From the NCBI RefSeq assembly GCF_001558695.1, contig NZ_LNTU01000012.1:248001-312000 (forward strand): DNA of 64,000 nucleotides, in the 5' to 3' direction. The notes beneath the pieces are model-generated. The model searched no databases. It was not told the origin of the DNA and saw nothing but the letters and a program-made list of their open reading frames with translations. Source of the DNA: Paramesorhizobium deserti. GTDB taxonomy: Bacteria; Pseudomonadota; Alphaproteobacteria; Rhizobiales; Rhizobiaceae. A program made the translations under genes and the position numbers. The first letter of the stretch is position 1, and each line of letters starts with the position of its first letter. This document shows positions 17,624 through 26,113 of the stretch, in pieces.

Positions 17624-18997
17624 GTGCGTATCGCATTCCGTCAAGCCGCATCCACTTTTACAAAAGCGGCACAAGCCCTCTTGGCGCTGACAATCATTAC
17701 CGGCTGCTCCACTACAAATGTTCCGCCCGCCTTTGCCGAGTCGAACAAGTATGCCGCCATTGTCGTCGATGCGAACACGGGCAAGACACTGTTCTCCGCC
17801 AATGCGGATGCCAGCCGCTACCCAGCTTCGCTGACCAAGATGATGACGCTCTACATGCTGTTCGAGGCGATGCATACCGGACGCGTCAATAAGAATACGC
17901 AGATACCGGTTTCCGCCTATGCCGCCTCGCGTCCGCCGACGAAGCTCGGTCTCAAGGCGGGCCAGACGGTCCGGGCGGAGGACGCGATCCTCGGTCTCAT
18001 CACCAGGTCCGCAAACGACGCGGCAACCGCAGTCGGCGAATATCTCGGCGGCTCGGAAGCGCGCTTTGCCCAGATGATGACCGTCAAGGCGCGCCGGCTG
18101 GGCATGAAGAACACCGTTTTCCGCAATGCCGATGGCCTTCCCAATCGGGCGCAGCACTCCACGGCGCGTGACATGGCCATCCTCGGCATTGCGCTCCGCG
18201 AGCATTTTCCGCGTGAATTCGCTTATTTCTCGACCCGGAGCTTCGTCTACAAGGGGCGCACGATCCGGGGGCACAACCGCCTGCTCGGTCGTATCGAGGG
18301 GGTTGACGGTATCAAAACCGGATATACGCGCGACTCTGGCTATAATCTCGTTTCCTCGGTCAAAGTCGATGGCCGCAAGGTCGTTGCCGTTGTGATGGGC
18401 GGCAAGACCGGCGCTGCCCGCGATGCGCATATGGCTTCGCTGATCGCGAAACACCTGCCGCGCGCCTCGCGTGGCAGTGGAAACGGTGCGCTCATCGCAG
18501 CTCGCGATATGGCGCCGGCCCCGATCACGCCGGTCGATCTACCGGATGCGGACAATGCGCCGGTTCCGATCGCGCGCGCCGACATCGAGGGAGGGTTCGG
18601 CCAGGGCGATTCCGACGAGGTGGAGATGGCGCTTGCCGCGCCGGCGCCGCGTCCCGCCGCAGCGGTGGCCGCCGCTTCTATCGTGCCCACGCCTAAGGCC
18701 GCGGTGCCTGAGGAGGTCGATCCGGTAACCACCGCTTCCGCCAAGTCGAATAGCGGCTGGGCCATCCAGATCGGCTCGCTGCCGACATCGGATCAGGCGC
18801 AGGCGATGCTTGCCAAGGCGGCGACCCAGGCCGGATCGACGCTCGGTGCCGTAACCGCGCGTACGGAGACCTTCCACAAGAATTCGACCGTCTTCTATCG
18901 CGCCCGCTTCGTGGGCTTCGAAACCAAGACCGCCGCATGGAACGCCTGCGCCGTCCTGAAGAAGAAGAATTTCGGCTGCTACGCGATCGCGCAATAA
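17624..18997 (+). CDS. D-alanyl-D-alanine carboxypeptidase with C-terminal SPOR domain
   Basis: A penicillin-binding peptidase that trims peptidoglycan pentapeptides in the periplasm. SLTK at residues 69-72 is the catalytic SxxK, SAN is at 129-131 and KTG at 231-233. A Pro/Ala-rich linker (about 300-370) leads to a SPOR domain (about 372-455), which binds denuded glycan at the division site. The start is GTG 17624. The N-terminus has a signal peptide ending AFA, but ITGC (25-28) also fits a lipobox. A paralogue lies at 35533-36741. A strong hairpin follows the stop. Confidence 0.93.
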   Translation: MRIAFRQAASTFTKAAQALLALTIITGCSTTNVPPAFAESNKYAAIVVDANTGKTLFSANADASRYPASLTKMMTLYMLFEAMHTGRVNKNTQIPVSAYAASRPPTKLGLKAGQTVRAEDAILGLITRSANDAATAVGEYLGGSEARFAQMMTVKARRLGMKNTVFRNADGLPNRAQHSTARDMAILGIALREHFPREFAYFSTRSFVYKGRTIRGHNRLLGRIEGVDGIKTGYTRDSGYNLVSSVKVDGRKVVAVVMGGKTGAARDAHMASLIAKHLPRASRGSGNGALIAARDMAPAPITPVDLPDADNAPVPIARADIEGGFGQGDSDEVEMALAAPAPRPAAAVAAASIVPTPKAAVPEEVDPVTTASAKSNSGWAIQIGSLPTSDQAQAMLAKAATQAGSTLGAVTARTETFHKNSTVFYRARFVGFETKTAAWNACAVLKKKNFGCYAIAQ

Positions 18998-19002
18998 ATC
19001 CC

Positions 19003-19031
19003 AAGGGCCGGGCGGAGCCCGCCCGGCCCTT
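19003..19031 (+). terminator. Terminator after the SPOR carboxypeptidase gene
   Basis: A perfect 13-bp GC-rich stem (AAGGGCCGGGCGG with CCGCCCGGCCCTT) and a 3-base loop start 6 bases after the stop. The following TGTCT is a weak U-tract, but the stem is very stable. Confidence 0.75.
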
Positions 19032-19075
19032 GTCTACTCGAAACCCGAATAGTTGTTCGTAGAAGGGTTTTCATC

Positions 19076-19345
19076 ATGTCGAGCAAACAGAAGATTCTCG
19101 AGATGCCGGTCATCCGCAGCAAGACGGAGAGACCGTCCTTACTCAATATTCATGCGCTGCAGCAAGCCGCAGTTCGCCTGGCCGATCTCAGGCGCGCCGG
19201 ATCGTCGCTCAATACACGGGACCTTGTGGCGCTGCTGATCTGCCATGCGGCGCGGAGCAGGCGCGCCTCAATGCCCTTCGCGCCCGTTCATCTCAATGCT
19301 TCCGATCCGTTCGGCAAGTCTGCGATCCGGCTGAATTTTCATTAA
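19076..19345 (+). CDS. Small basic hypothetical protein
   Basis: An 89-residue, arginine- and leucine-rich protein with no recognised domain, no signal peptide and no membrane segment. It begins MSSKQKILEMPVIRSK and ends SAIRLNFH. AGAAGG stands about 10 bases before the ATG, and codon usage matches neighbours, so it is probably expressed. It stands alone between a terminator and the convergent DUF1489 gene. No function can be given. Confidence 0.55.
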   Translation: MSSKQKILEMPVIRSKTERPSLLNIHALQQAAVRLADLRRAGSSLNTRDLVALLICHAARSRRASMPFAPVHLNASDPFGKSAIRLNFH

Positions 19346-19380
19346 ATCAGGGAGTGAAGCCGCTCAGAGTGCGGCGTTGC

Positions 19381-19818
19381 TCAAAGCAAACCTAAAGCGG
19401 CCAGTTCCTGGCGCAGTTCGGCGGGCAGCGCCGCCCTTCCCTTCCCGCCATTGGCTTCGTCGGCCGGCGCTTCTTCCGGCTTGAGATAGCGCCAGCCCTG
19501 AAAGGCGCGGCGCGGCTGCCACAGGGTCGGCACCAGCTTCGGCTCCAACACCAGATGGCAGCGGTGAATGCCTTCCGAATCCGTAAAGGGCCGGATGTCG
19601 AGGAGCCTCTGCCGGCACTGTATGTTGCCCTTGATCACCCAATAGAGCGAGCCGCCGTCCAGGATCTCGTCGACACGCTTGGGTACCATACGCGTCGTAT
19701 GGAACTGCTCGGGCAGTTCTCCCGCGGCGCGCTTCTCCTCCAGCCGGAAATCGATCCAGGCGGCGAGATCCTCGATGCTGTCGCATCCCACGCAGAGCTT
19801 TACGATATGGAGAGCCAT
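19381..19818 (-). CDS. DUF1489 family protein
   Basis: A 145-residue protein beginning MALHIVKLCVGCDSIEDL, with HTTRMVPKR, GGSLYWVIKG and HRCHLVLEP, the pattern of the uncharacterised alphaproteobacterial family DUF1489. The frame is open 34 codons further upstream, but that part runs through a hairpin and is not conserved-looking. Three cysteines and several histidines suggest, without proof, metal binding. It follows sdaA by 85 bases with a long hairpin between. Confidence 0.85.
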   Translation of the reverse strand: MALHIVKLCVGCDSIEDLAAWIDFRLEEKRAAGELPEQFHTTRMVPKRVDEILDGGSLYWVIKGNIQCRQRLLDIRPFTDSEGIHRCHLVLEPKLVPTLWQPRRAFQGWRYLKPEEAPADEANGGKGRAALPAELRQELAALGLL

Positions 19819-19846
19819 GGAACCAATTAAAGGGAGTAGGGAAATA

Positions 19847-19894
19847 AGGGAATAGGGGAATATGTCAGGTAAGCAACATATTTCCCTATTCCCT
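19847..19894. terminator. Long hairpin between sdaA and the DUF1489 gene
   Basis: Two 19-base arms (19847-19865 and 19876-19894) pair with a single mismatch around a 10-base loop. They consist of repeated GGGAATA-like words, and the left side carries extra partial copies back to 19830. Six T follow on the plus strand, but no plus-strand gene ends here; for sdaA the far side is less T-rich. It is a terminator or mRNA-processing element, possibly from a repeat. Confidence 0.5.
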
Positions 19895-19903
19895 TTTTTA
19901 CTT

Positions 19904-21307
19904 TCAGCACTCCACCACATTGACGGCCAGCCCGCCCTGGCTGGTCTCCTTGTAGCGCTCGTTCATGTCGAGCCCGGTCTGGCGCATGGTCTCGATGCAG
20001 GCGTCGAGCGGCACGAAATGGGTGCCGTCCCCCTTGACCGCCAGCGAGGCGGCGGTGACCGCCTTGACCGCGCCCAGCGCGTTGCGCTCGATGCAGGGAA
20101 CCTGCACCAGCCCGCCAACGGGATCGCAGGTCATGCCGAGGTGATGTTCCAGGGCGATCTCAGCGGCGTTCTCGATCTGCTCGGGCGTACCGCCCAGTAC
20201 GGCGGCAAGTCCCGCCGCAGCCATGGCCGAGGCTGAGCCCACCTCCCCCTGGCAGCCGACCTCAGCCCCCGAGATCGAGGCATTGTGCTTGATGACGCCG
20301 CCGACCGCCGCCGACGTCAGGAGAAAATCACGGATGCCCTTCTGGTCGGCATCCTCGTGGAAATGCAGATAATAGCGCAGGACCGCCGGCACGACACCCG
20401 CCGCACCGTTGGTCGGCGCGGTGACGACGCGACCGCCGGCGGCATTCTCCTCATTGACGGCCATCGCATAGACCGACAGCCAGTCATTGGCGAGAAGCGG
20501 GTTGCGCCGGTTCTGCCGCCATTCCTCCTGGAGACGATCGTGCAGATTGCGCGCGCGCCGGCGCACCTTCAGCCCGCCCGGCATGATGCCTTCCTGGGTC
20601 AGCCCGCGCTCGATGCAGGACCGCATCGCGTCCCATACGCGGTCGAGCCCCTCGTCCAGGGCAGCGCGGCTCATGCGGGTCTCTTCGTTGGCCCGCTTCA
20701 TCTCCGCGATGGAAAGGCCGCTGGCTTTCGCCATCGCCAGCATCTCGGCGGCGGTGGCGAAGGGATAGGGCACCTCCGCAACGGCGGCCGGCTTAGCGCC
20801 ACTGGTTTTTGCCCGGTTCAGCTCCTCCTCGGTGACGACGAAGCCGCCGCCGATGGAATAATAGACGCGACGCAGCAGCAACCGTTCATCGGCATCATAG
20901 GCCTCGAAGGCCAGACCGTTGGCGTGGCCGGGCAGCGCGGCCTTGCGATCCATGATCAGGTCGGCATCGGGATCGAAATGATAGGCCGGATGACCTTCGG
21001 GCTGGATGCGCCTTTCAGCGCGCACCGTTTCGATGATCGCCGCCATGCGGTCAGGATCGATCTGGTCCGGCAGGTGACCGCACAATCCCAGAATGACGGC
21101 GCGATCCGTCGCATGGCCGATGCCGGTGAAAGCCAGCGAGCCGTGAAGCCGCGCCTTCAGGCGGAATACCTTGACGCCGGTCGGACGCGGCCATTGTCCG
21201 TCCTTCAATTCGGCCAGAAACATGCTCGCCGCCGTCATCGGCCCCATGGTGTGGGAGCTCGAGGGGCCAATCCCAATCTTGTAGAGATCGAATACAGACA
21301 GAAACAT
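19904..21307 (-). CDS. sdaA: L-serine ammonia-lyase (iron-sulfur, single chain)
   Basis: It deaminates L-serine to pyruvate using a [4Fe-4S] cluster. The 467-residue chain has the beta domain at the N-terminus ([17 protein letters not shown]) and the alpha domain at the C-terminus. [37 protein letters not shown] and the final NVVEC supply cluster cysteines. The length matches single-chain enzymes. It has its own promoter region upstream, after a separate terminator. Confidence 0.95.
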   Translation of the reverse strand: MFLSVFDLYKIGIGPSSSHTMGPMTAASMFLAELKDGQWPRPTGVKVFRLKARLHGSLAFTGIGHATDRAVILGLCGHLPDQIDPDRMAAIIETVRAERRIQPEGHPAYHFDPDADLIMDRKAALPGHANGLAFEAYDADERLLLRRVYYSIGGGFVVTEEELNRAKTSGAKPAAVAEVPYPFATAAEMLAMAKASGLSIAEMKRANEETRMSRAALDEGLDRVWDAMRSCIERGLTQEGIMPGGLKVRRRARNLHDRLQEEWRQNRRNPLLANDWLSVYAMAVNEENAAGGRVVTAPTNGAAGVVPAVLRYYLHFHEDADQKGIRDFLLTSAAVGGVIKHNASISGAEVGCQGEVGSASAMAAAGLAAVLGGTPEQIENAAEIALEHHLGMTCDPVGGLVQVPCIERNALGAVKAVTAASLAVKGDGTHFVPLDACIETMRQTGLDMNERYKETSQGGLAVNVVEC

Positions 21308-21450
21308 GCCGACCTATTCCACCAGAGAGCCTGTCAGGGCGTCTCTTGCCATCGTTATCGCGAATGATGAACCACACCGGCGAAAATACGAAGCTTGACG
21401 CCGACCTGCGCTTATCCCTCTACGACAGATTCCATAAACGCCGGAAACAG

Positions 21451-21478
21451 AAAAAGCGCGGCAGTCACCGCGCTTTTT
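21451..21478 (-). terminator. Terminator of the 33-residue membrane peptide gene
   Basis: Perfect 11-bp arms AAAAAGCGCGG and CCGCGCTTTTT around CAGTCA, with T-runs on both sides, make a bidirectional intrinsic terminator. The only gene that fits upstream of it is the short minus-strand ORF at 21536-21637, whose stop lies 57 bases before the stem. Confidence 0.85.
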
Positions 21479-21535
21479 TGCATATCGCCATGAAATCAGA
21501 CCGGCCAGCGCAATCACTGACCGGGATTGCCGGCC

Positions 21536-21637
21536 TTAGGCTCCGGCGAAGAAATAGGCTATCAGAATGATGCAGGCCAGACCGCAAATTGCCCGGAGAG
21601 TGACTCCCCAGCATGATTTTCCGACGGTTTCGTCCAT
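21536..21637 (-). CDS. 33-residue single-pass membrane peptide
   Basis: Reading the minus strand from ATG 21637 gives MDETVGKSCWGVTLRAICG, then LACIILIAYFFAGA and a stop. The last 20 residues form one hydrophobic helix; the N-terminus is short and hydrophilic, and there are three cysteines. AAGGTAG lies about 10 bases upstream, a TTGACA lies further up with a poor -10, and a strong terminator follows. This full set of expression signals around so short a frame argues that it is a real gene. Function is unknown. Confidence 0.62.
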   Translation of the reverse strand: MDETVGKSCWGVTLRAICGLACIILIAYFFAGA

Positions 21638-21780
21638 TTTGATATCAACTACCTTGTTATTCGGCGGAGGCAGTCCGACTGCCTCGTGAGGTGCGCTCTA
21701 TAGGGATATTGATGCCTGTTCGCAACTGCAAAATACGGCGCAAATGTGGCGCATTGCCTGATGGATGTCAATCGGCATAA

Positions 21781-21798
21781 GAAAAATCGTTATTTTTC
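21781..21798 (-). terminator. AT-rich hairpin after the YdcF gene
   Basis: GAAAAAT and ATTTTTC pair perfectly around a 4-base loop, 65 bases after the YdcF-family stop on the minus strand. The surrounding 60 bases are AT-rich. It could be a weak terminator or part of the promoter region for the 33-residue gene. Confidence 0.35.
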
Positions 21799-21862
21799 AA
21801 TGCAGTGAAGTTAAATTCACATTTCAATATTTCTTCATGTCTTCGGCGGGAATCAGACGTTT

Positions 21863-22666
21863 TCACGGTTCGGAAGGCGCCGGAAGCGGCCTGCCGGTCT
21901 TTCCAGTCAGCCAGTAGGATTGGAGGCCGAGCCATTCCCGCACGGCGATGCTGGTGCGCGCCAACCCACCTATCGGGTCCTGAAGGTCAATGGAGAAGCC
22001 GCTGTCCCTGCGCGTGAGGTAATCGACAGGCCAGGCCGTTACCGGAAAATCCGCTTGCCGGAAGCATCCCACGGCACGCGGCATATGGAACGCCGAGGTG
22101 ATGAGCAACCAGGTTTCACCCTCGCGCGGTTTGGCGATCTCGCGGGAATAAACGGCGTTCTCATAGGTGTTGCGTGATTCTGCCTCGAACGACAGCCGGT
22201 CGCCGGTCAGTCCGAAATCGCTGAAAAGCTGGCGCGTGCTGACGGCATCGGGAACGGAATCGGCGAAATAGGTGCCCTCGCCGCCTGAAATGACGATACG
22301 CGCCTCGGGATAGAGCTGGGCCAGGCGCATCGTCTCGATGATCCGGTCGCCCGCGCCGTTGATCTCATGGCCGCCGCGCGAGGCGTTGACTTCGCCTTCC
22401 ATGAATCCGCCGAGAACCACGATACCGTCGATATGGTCCGGCAAGGCGGGCTTGGCGGGAAAACGCTCTTCCAGCGGCAGCAGCAAGAGGTTTCCCAATG
22501 TCGTAAAACTGACCAGCAGGAACAGGGTGACCGTAATCGCCGAGAAGGTCAGCGCCAGGCGCCTTCGCGAAAAGGCGATTGCCAGCATCGATGCCAGGAT
22601 ACCGACAAGAAGCAGCGTGATTGGCTGGACCAGCAGCCAGATAATTTTCGATATCGCAAAAAACAA
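21863..22666 (-). CDS. YdcF/ElyC family membrane protein (DUF218)
   Basis: A 267-residue protein with two N-terminal membrane segments (about 8-30 and 38-62) followed by a periplasmic DUF218 domain. That domain shows GIVVLGGF, IVISGGEG, ESRNTYENAVYSRE and LITSAFHMPRAV. The best-known member, E. coli ElyC, affects undecaprenyl-phosphate use in peptidoglycan synthesis; the exact reaction is unproved. It is divergent from the DUF1624 gene, with a 221-base shared upstream region. Confidence 0.88.
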   Translation of the reverse strand: MFFAISKIIWLLVQPITLLLVGILASMLAIAFSRRRLALTFSAITVTLFLLVSFTTLGNLLLLPLEERFPAKPALPDHIDGIVVLGGFMEGEVNASRGGHEINGAGDRIIETMRLAQLYPEARIVISGGEGTYFADSVPDAVSTRQLFSDFGLTGDRLSFEAESRNTYENAVYSREIAKPREGETWLLITSAFHMPRAVGCFRQADFPVTAWPVDYLTRRDSGFSIDLQDPIGGLARTSIAVREWLGLQSYWLTGKTGRPLPAPSEP

Positions 22667-22787
22667 CTACGTCCTCCAGCCGCTTTCGGCCGTCAAAATC
22701 TCCATGTAATGATAGGCTTGCAGCATGGCCCCTGTGCCGGAGCGAGTCCAGAAAAAGTCAAGCCGTTTCCCCGAAAATGCAACTACT

Positions 22788-22799
22788 TTTCCCGGGAAA
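22788..22799. promoter_or_regulatory. 12-base perfect palindrome in a divergent promoter region
   Basis: TTTCCCGGGAAA at 22788-22799 lies between the divergent YdcF and DUF1624 genes. It is the sort of symmetric site a dimeric regulator could use to control both. The regulator is not recognised, and a 12-base palindrome can occur by chance. Confidence 0.25.
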
Positions 22800-22887
22800 T
22801 ACGGGAACTGCTTTTCCGCCTTGATCTGCATAGAATAGGGAGTTCGAGTGATCGAGCGATTCCATTCAAGGCAGAACGGCTTTATCC

Positions 22888-23883
22888 ATGCAGCTTGAGC
22901 AGACCGCCACGGAGGCCCTTCCCCAGACCCGGAGCAAGCCGCGCCTCGCCCGCATCGATATTGCACGGGGCGTCGCCCTGATCGCGATGGCGATCTATCA
23001 CACCGGGTGGGATTTCGAGTTCTTCGGCTATCTCGCCCCCGGCACCACGGCGCATGGCGGCTGGAAGCTCTTTGCCCGCATGATCGCGTCGAGCTTCCTG
23101 ATCCTCGTCGGCTTCAGCCTGGTGCTGGCGCATCTGCAGGGCATCCGCTGGAGGCCGTTCGGCACCCGGCTGGCGCAGATCACCGCCGCTGCTCTCGCCA
23201 TCAGCCTCGTCACCTGGTTCATCACTCCGGACAGCTTTGTCTTTTTCGGCATATTGCATCAAATCGCGCTGGCAAGCTGCCTTGGCCTGCTGTTCCTCCA
23301 GCTTCCAATCCCGGTGCTCCTGCTCGCCGCCGCGGCAGTAATCGCCGCACCCTTCTATCTGCGATCGGCCTTGTTCGATCATCCGGTCCTGTGGTGGGTC
23401 GGGCTGTCGACCTTCAATCCTCGCTCCAACGACTATGTGCCGCTCTTTCCCTGGTTCGGCGCGGTGCTGGGCGGCATGGCGCTGGCACGCCTTTTCCAGC
23501 GCTTTCGTCTGATGCCGCTGTTGCAGAACGGCACGGGGCTGCTTTTCCTCGACCGGCCGCTACGGTTCATCGGAACACACAGCCTCGCCTTCTATCTTGT
23601 CCATCAGCCTGTGCTGATCGGCTGCGTGCTCCTTGTCTCGCAGCTTTTCCCGCCGGCGGTCGCGCCGCCTGAGGCGTTATTCGCCAGGTCGTGCGAGCAG
23701 AGCTGCGCGGCCGCAAACGACGCGCAATTCTGTCAGCGCTTCTGTTCATGCGTGATCGGGGAACTGGAAAAGGCGGCGATGTTCGACGACGTTATCGCGG
23801 GCAGGATCGACACGCAAAGCGATCCGACCGTCCTGGGCATAGCGGGATCGTGCACAAGCAAAAGCAAGCTGCCGGGAAACTGA
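22888..23883 (+). CDS. DUF1624 (HGSNAT-like) membrane acyltransferase with Cys-rich tail
   Basis: A 331-residue inner-membrane protein opening RLARIDIARGVALIAMAIYHTGWDF, the DUF1624/YeiB-type acyltransferase start in which the IYH histidine is thought to be catalytic. About seven to eight membrane segments end near residue 252. The remaining tail carries Cys 269, 273, 282, 286, 288 and 322 in a CxxxC-x8-CxxxCxC arrangement, outside the membrane core. The acyl acceptor is unknown; family members modify cell-surface glycans. It is followed by a convergent MerR gene. Confidence 0.85.
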   Translation: MQLEQTATEALPQTRSKPRLARIDIARGVALIAMAIYHTGWDFEFFGYLAPGTTAHGGWKLFARMIASSFLILVGFSLVLAHLQGIRWRPFGTRLAQITAAALAISLVTWFITPDSFVFFGILHQIALASCLGLLFLQLPIPVLLLAAAAVIAAPFYLRSALFDHPVLWWVGLSTFNPRSNDYVPLFPWFGAVLGGMALARLFQRFRLMPLLQNGTGLLFLDRPLRFIGTHSLAFYLVHQPVLIGCVLLVSQLFPPAVAPPEALFARSCEQSCAAANDAQFCQRFCSCVIGELEKAAMFDDVIAGRIDTQSDPTVLGIAGSCTSKSKLPGN

Positions 23884-23901
23884 GCTCGGCCGGGGTCCGG
23901 A

Positions 23902-24288
23902 TCAGGTGTTGACGCCCAGCTCCGCAAGCCGCTCGATGCAGGCTTCCTCGATCTGGTCGAGCTCGTTCAGCGTTTCCTCGATGTCGCGGCGCTTCTGGCG
24001 CAGATTGCCGCGTTTTTCCTCGACACGCTTCATCAGGAGCCGCAACTGCCCCGCCTCGCCCGGCGGCTCGCGGTACATCTGGATGATCTCGTGGATCTCG
24101 GCGATGGAAAAGCCGAGACGTTTGCCGCGCAGGATCTGTTTGAGCAGATGGCGGTCGGAGGGACGGAAAAGACGCGTGCGTCCACGCCGCACGGGATGGA
24201 TCAGACCCTCATCCTCGTAAAAGCGCAGGGTCCTCGTCGAAATCCCAAACTCGCGGGTGAGCTCGGTAATCGTGTAGTACTCGCGCAT
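23902..24288 (-). CDS. MerR family transcriptional regulator
   Basis: A 128-residue dimeric DNA-binding regulator. YYTITELTREFGISTRTLRFYEDEGLIHPVRRG is the winged-helix MerR start. RLFRPSDRHLLKQILRGKRLGFSIAEIHEIIQMY follows, then a coiled-coil dimer helix to the end. Only one cysteine (near residue 116) is present and no metal-binding pattern, so it is not a metal sensor. The pattern is close to the LiuR/SoxR-like group that controls acyl-CoA catabolism. Its target is not evident from neighbours; mgtE lies directly upstream. Confidence 0.9.
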   Translation of the reverse strand: MREYYTITELTREFGISTRTLRFYEDEGLIHPVRRGRTRLFRPSDRHLLKQILRGKRLGFSIAEIHEIIQMYREPPGEAGQLRLLMKRVEEKRGNLRQKRRDIEETLNELDQIEEACIERLAELGVNT

Positions 24289-24372
24289 TTCTTTCCCCGA
24301 CTAAAATTTCATCAACACTTTGTTGTGTCCACGCTTTACGTAAAAGTCAATCGTGCAAAGCGCTACCACCTC

Positions 24373-25791
24373 CTAATGGCTGAGGCCGAACCACCAGCTC
24401 GCCAAGCCGAGAAACGCGAAAAACCCGGTGACATCGGTCACCATCGTTACGAATACCGAGGATGCTATGGCCGGATCGGCACCGAACCGGTGCAGGAGCA
24501 GCGGAATGAGAATGCCACCGAGCGCAGCCGCCAGCATGTTGATGACCATCGCCGCGGCAATGATGCCGCCCAGATGCGGATTGTGAAACCATAGCCCCGC
24601 GACGAGGCCGATCAGCACGGCAAAGATCATGCCGTTGAGCAGCCCTATGATGGTTTCGCGTCTGATCACGCGACTGGCATTATAAATATCGATGTCGCGC
24701 GTCGCGATGGCGCGCACCGTGACCGTCATCGTCTGCGTGGCTGCGTTGCCGCCCATCGACGCGACGATCGGCATGAGAACGGCGAGCGCCACCATCTGTT
24801 CGATCGTCGCGTCGAACAGGCCGATGACGGAAGCGGAGAGAAACGCCGTAAGGAGATTGACGAGCAGCCAGGGTGCGCGCGAGCGGGAGATGTCGAAGAC
24901 GGAGTCCGACAGTTCCTCGTCGCCGACGCCGCCCATGCGCATGATGTCCTCTTCGGCCTCGGCCTGGATGACGTCGACCACATCGTCGATCGTGAGAACG
25001 CCGACCAGCCGTTCGTTCTCGTCGACGACGGCGGCGGACAAGAGGTCGTATTGCTCGAAGATCTGCGCCGCTTCTTCCTGATCCATCGTTGCCGGAATGG
25101 CGTGACGGGTCTCATGCATGATGTCTTCGACCTTGACGCTGCGGCCCGTCCGCAGAATCCGGTCGAGGTCGATGGCGCCAAGCAGATGAAAGGTCGGGTC
25201 GATGACGAATACCTGGGAAAAACGATCCGGCAGATCATTGTCCTCGCGCATGTAGTCGATGGTCTGACCGATGGTCCAGAATGGAGGAACGGCGACGAAT
25301 TCCGTCTGCATGCGCCGGCCGGCGCTTTCCTCCGGATATTCGAGCGAGCGGCGCAGCCTGATGCGCTCGGTGAAAGGCAGCTTGGCGAGGATCTCTTCCT
25401 GATCCTCCTGGTCGAGATCCTCGAGAATATAGACCGCGTCGTCGGAATCGAGTTCCTGGACGCCTTCGGCGATCTGCTCGTTGGGCAGCGCGTCGACGAT
25501 TTCGAGACGGATCGCCTCGTCCACCTCCGTCAGGGCGGCGAAATTGAAATCCTCGCCGAGAAGCTGCACCAGAGCCTGGCGTTGCTCCGGCTGCAGGGCT
25601 TCGAGAACATGGCCGAGTTCAGACGGGTGGAGACCGCCGACATGAGCGCGCAGGAAAAGCACGTCACGGTCAGCGATGGCCGCACCGACACTGGCGAGAA
25701 AGGACGAGCGGACGGCGCCGTCCTCATCATAGATACCGGCTTCGCGGCTGTCCGTCACTTCTTGTCTGGTCTGCGTTTCGGATTCAGCCAT
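24373..25791 (-). CDS. mgtE: Magnesium transporter MgtE
   Basis: A gated Mg2+ channel/transporter of 472 residues. The N domain (about 40-150, with LHPSELGHVLEAL and ILEDLDQEDQEEILAKL), two CBS domains (about 150-270, with FVIDPTFHLLGAIDL and VDENERLVGVLTIDDVVDV), and about five membrane helices follow in order. VASMGGNAATQTMTVTVRAIA is the pore signature. An open frame extends 46 codons upstream, but the conserved protein begins at MAESETQ. No Mg-sensing riboswitch was recognised in the upstream region. Confidence 0.94.
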   Translation of the reverse strand: MAESETQTRQEVTDSREAGIYDEDGAVRSSFLASVGAAIADRDVLFLRAHVGGLHPSELGHVLEALQPEQRQALVQLLGEDFNFAALTEVDEAIRLEIVDALPNEQIAEGVQELDSDDAVYILEDLDQEDQEEILAKLPFTERIRLRRSLEYPEESAGRRMQTEFVAVPPFWTIGQTIDYMREDNDLPDRFSQVFVIDPTFHLLGAIDLDRILRTGRSVKVEDIMHETRHAIPATMDQEEAAQIFEQYDLLSAAVVDENERLVGVLTIDDVVDVIQAEAEEDIMRMGGVGDEELSDSVFDISRSRAPWLLVNLLTAFLSASVIGLFDATIEQMVALAVLMPIVASMGGNAATQTMTVTVRAIATRDIDIYNASRVIRRETIIGLLNGMIFAVLIGLVAGLWFHNPHLGGIIAAAMVINMLAAALGGILIPLLLHRFGADPAIASSVFVTMVTDVTGFFAFLGLASWWFGLSH

Positions 25792-26035
25792 CGGGTCCCG
25801 ATCAGATTCAGTGTCGCATCTCACTCCAGCGCCGAGCACTACTGCATAATTCGGCAAATCGAAATCGGGTTGCCGACAATTTTTGCAAGGGCCCAAATGC
25901 TCGTGCCGCCGGAAGAGATGCACCGCCATAGAGCAGGATTATGACGGGATGATAGTTGGGGCGGATGAAGGCTCTGAAACCTTCGGCCGGTTGGACCTGA
26001 AAAGGCCAAGCCAAAGGCTTTTTCAATCCTGAGCT
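25792..26035. other. Upstream region between mgtE and the proline-rich ORF
   Basis: Together with the short ORF that follows, this makes a gap of about 318 bases between divergent genes. No long ORF is credible here. It contains small hairpins, notably AAGCC/GGCTT followed by TTTC near 26010-26025, just before the proline-rich ORF, which could act as an attenuator. No riboswitch fold was recognised. Confidence 0.4.
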
Positions 26036-26113
26036 ATGAAAGTCCAGGCATGGTATGATAATTTGGCTCCTCCGCCCGCACCACCGCCTCCAGAAACGCC
26101 TCCTATTCAATGA
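26036..26113 (+). CDS. 25-residue proline-rich upstream ORF
   Basis: The frame reads MKVQAWYDNL, then APPPAPPPPETPPIQ and stop. Nine of its last fifteen residues are proline, including PPP and PPPP runs. Its TGA overlaps the ATG of the next gene in ATGA form, so translation of the two is probably coupled. The ribosome site is weak (GAG about 4 bases ahead). Polyproline runs stall ribosomes unless EF-P helps, so this may be a regulatory leader rather than a functional peptide. That role is an inference. Confidence 0.5.
   Translation: MKVQAWYDNLAPPPAPPPPETPPIQ

Noticed and set aside
25792-26035. Mg2+-sensing riboswitch in front of mgtE
   Set aside because: The leader has no recognisable M-box or ykoK-type conserved segments; only small local hairpins.
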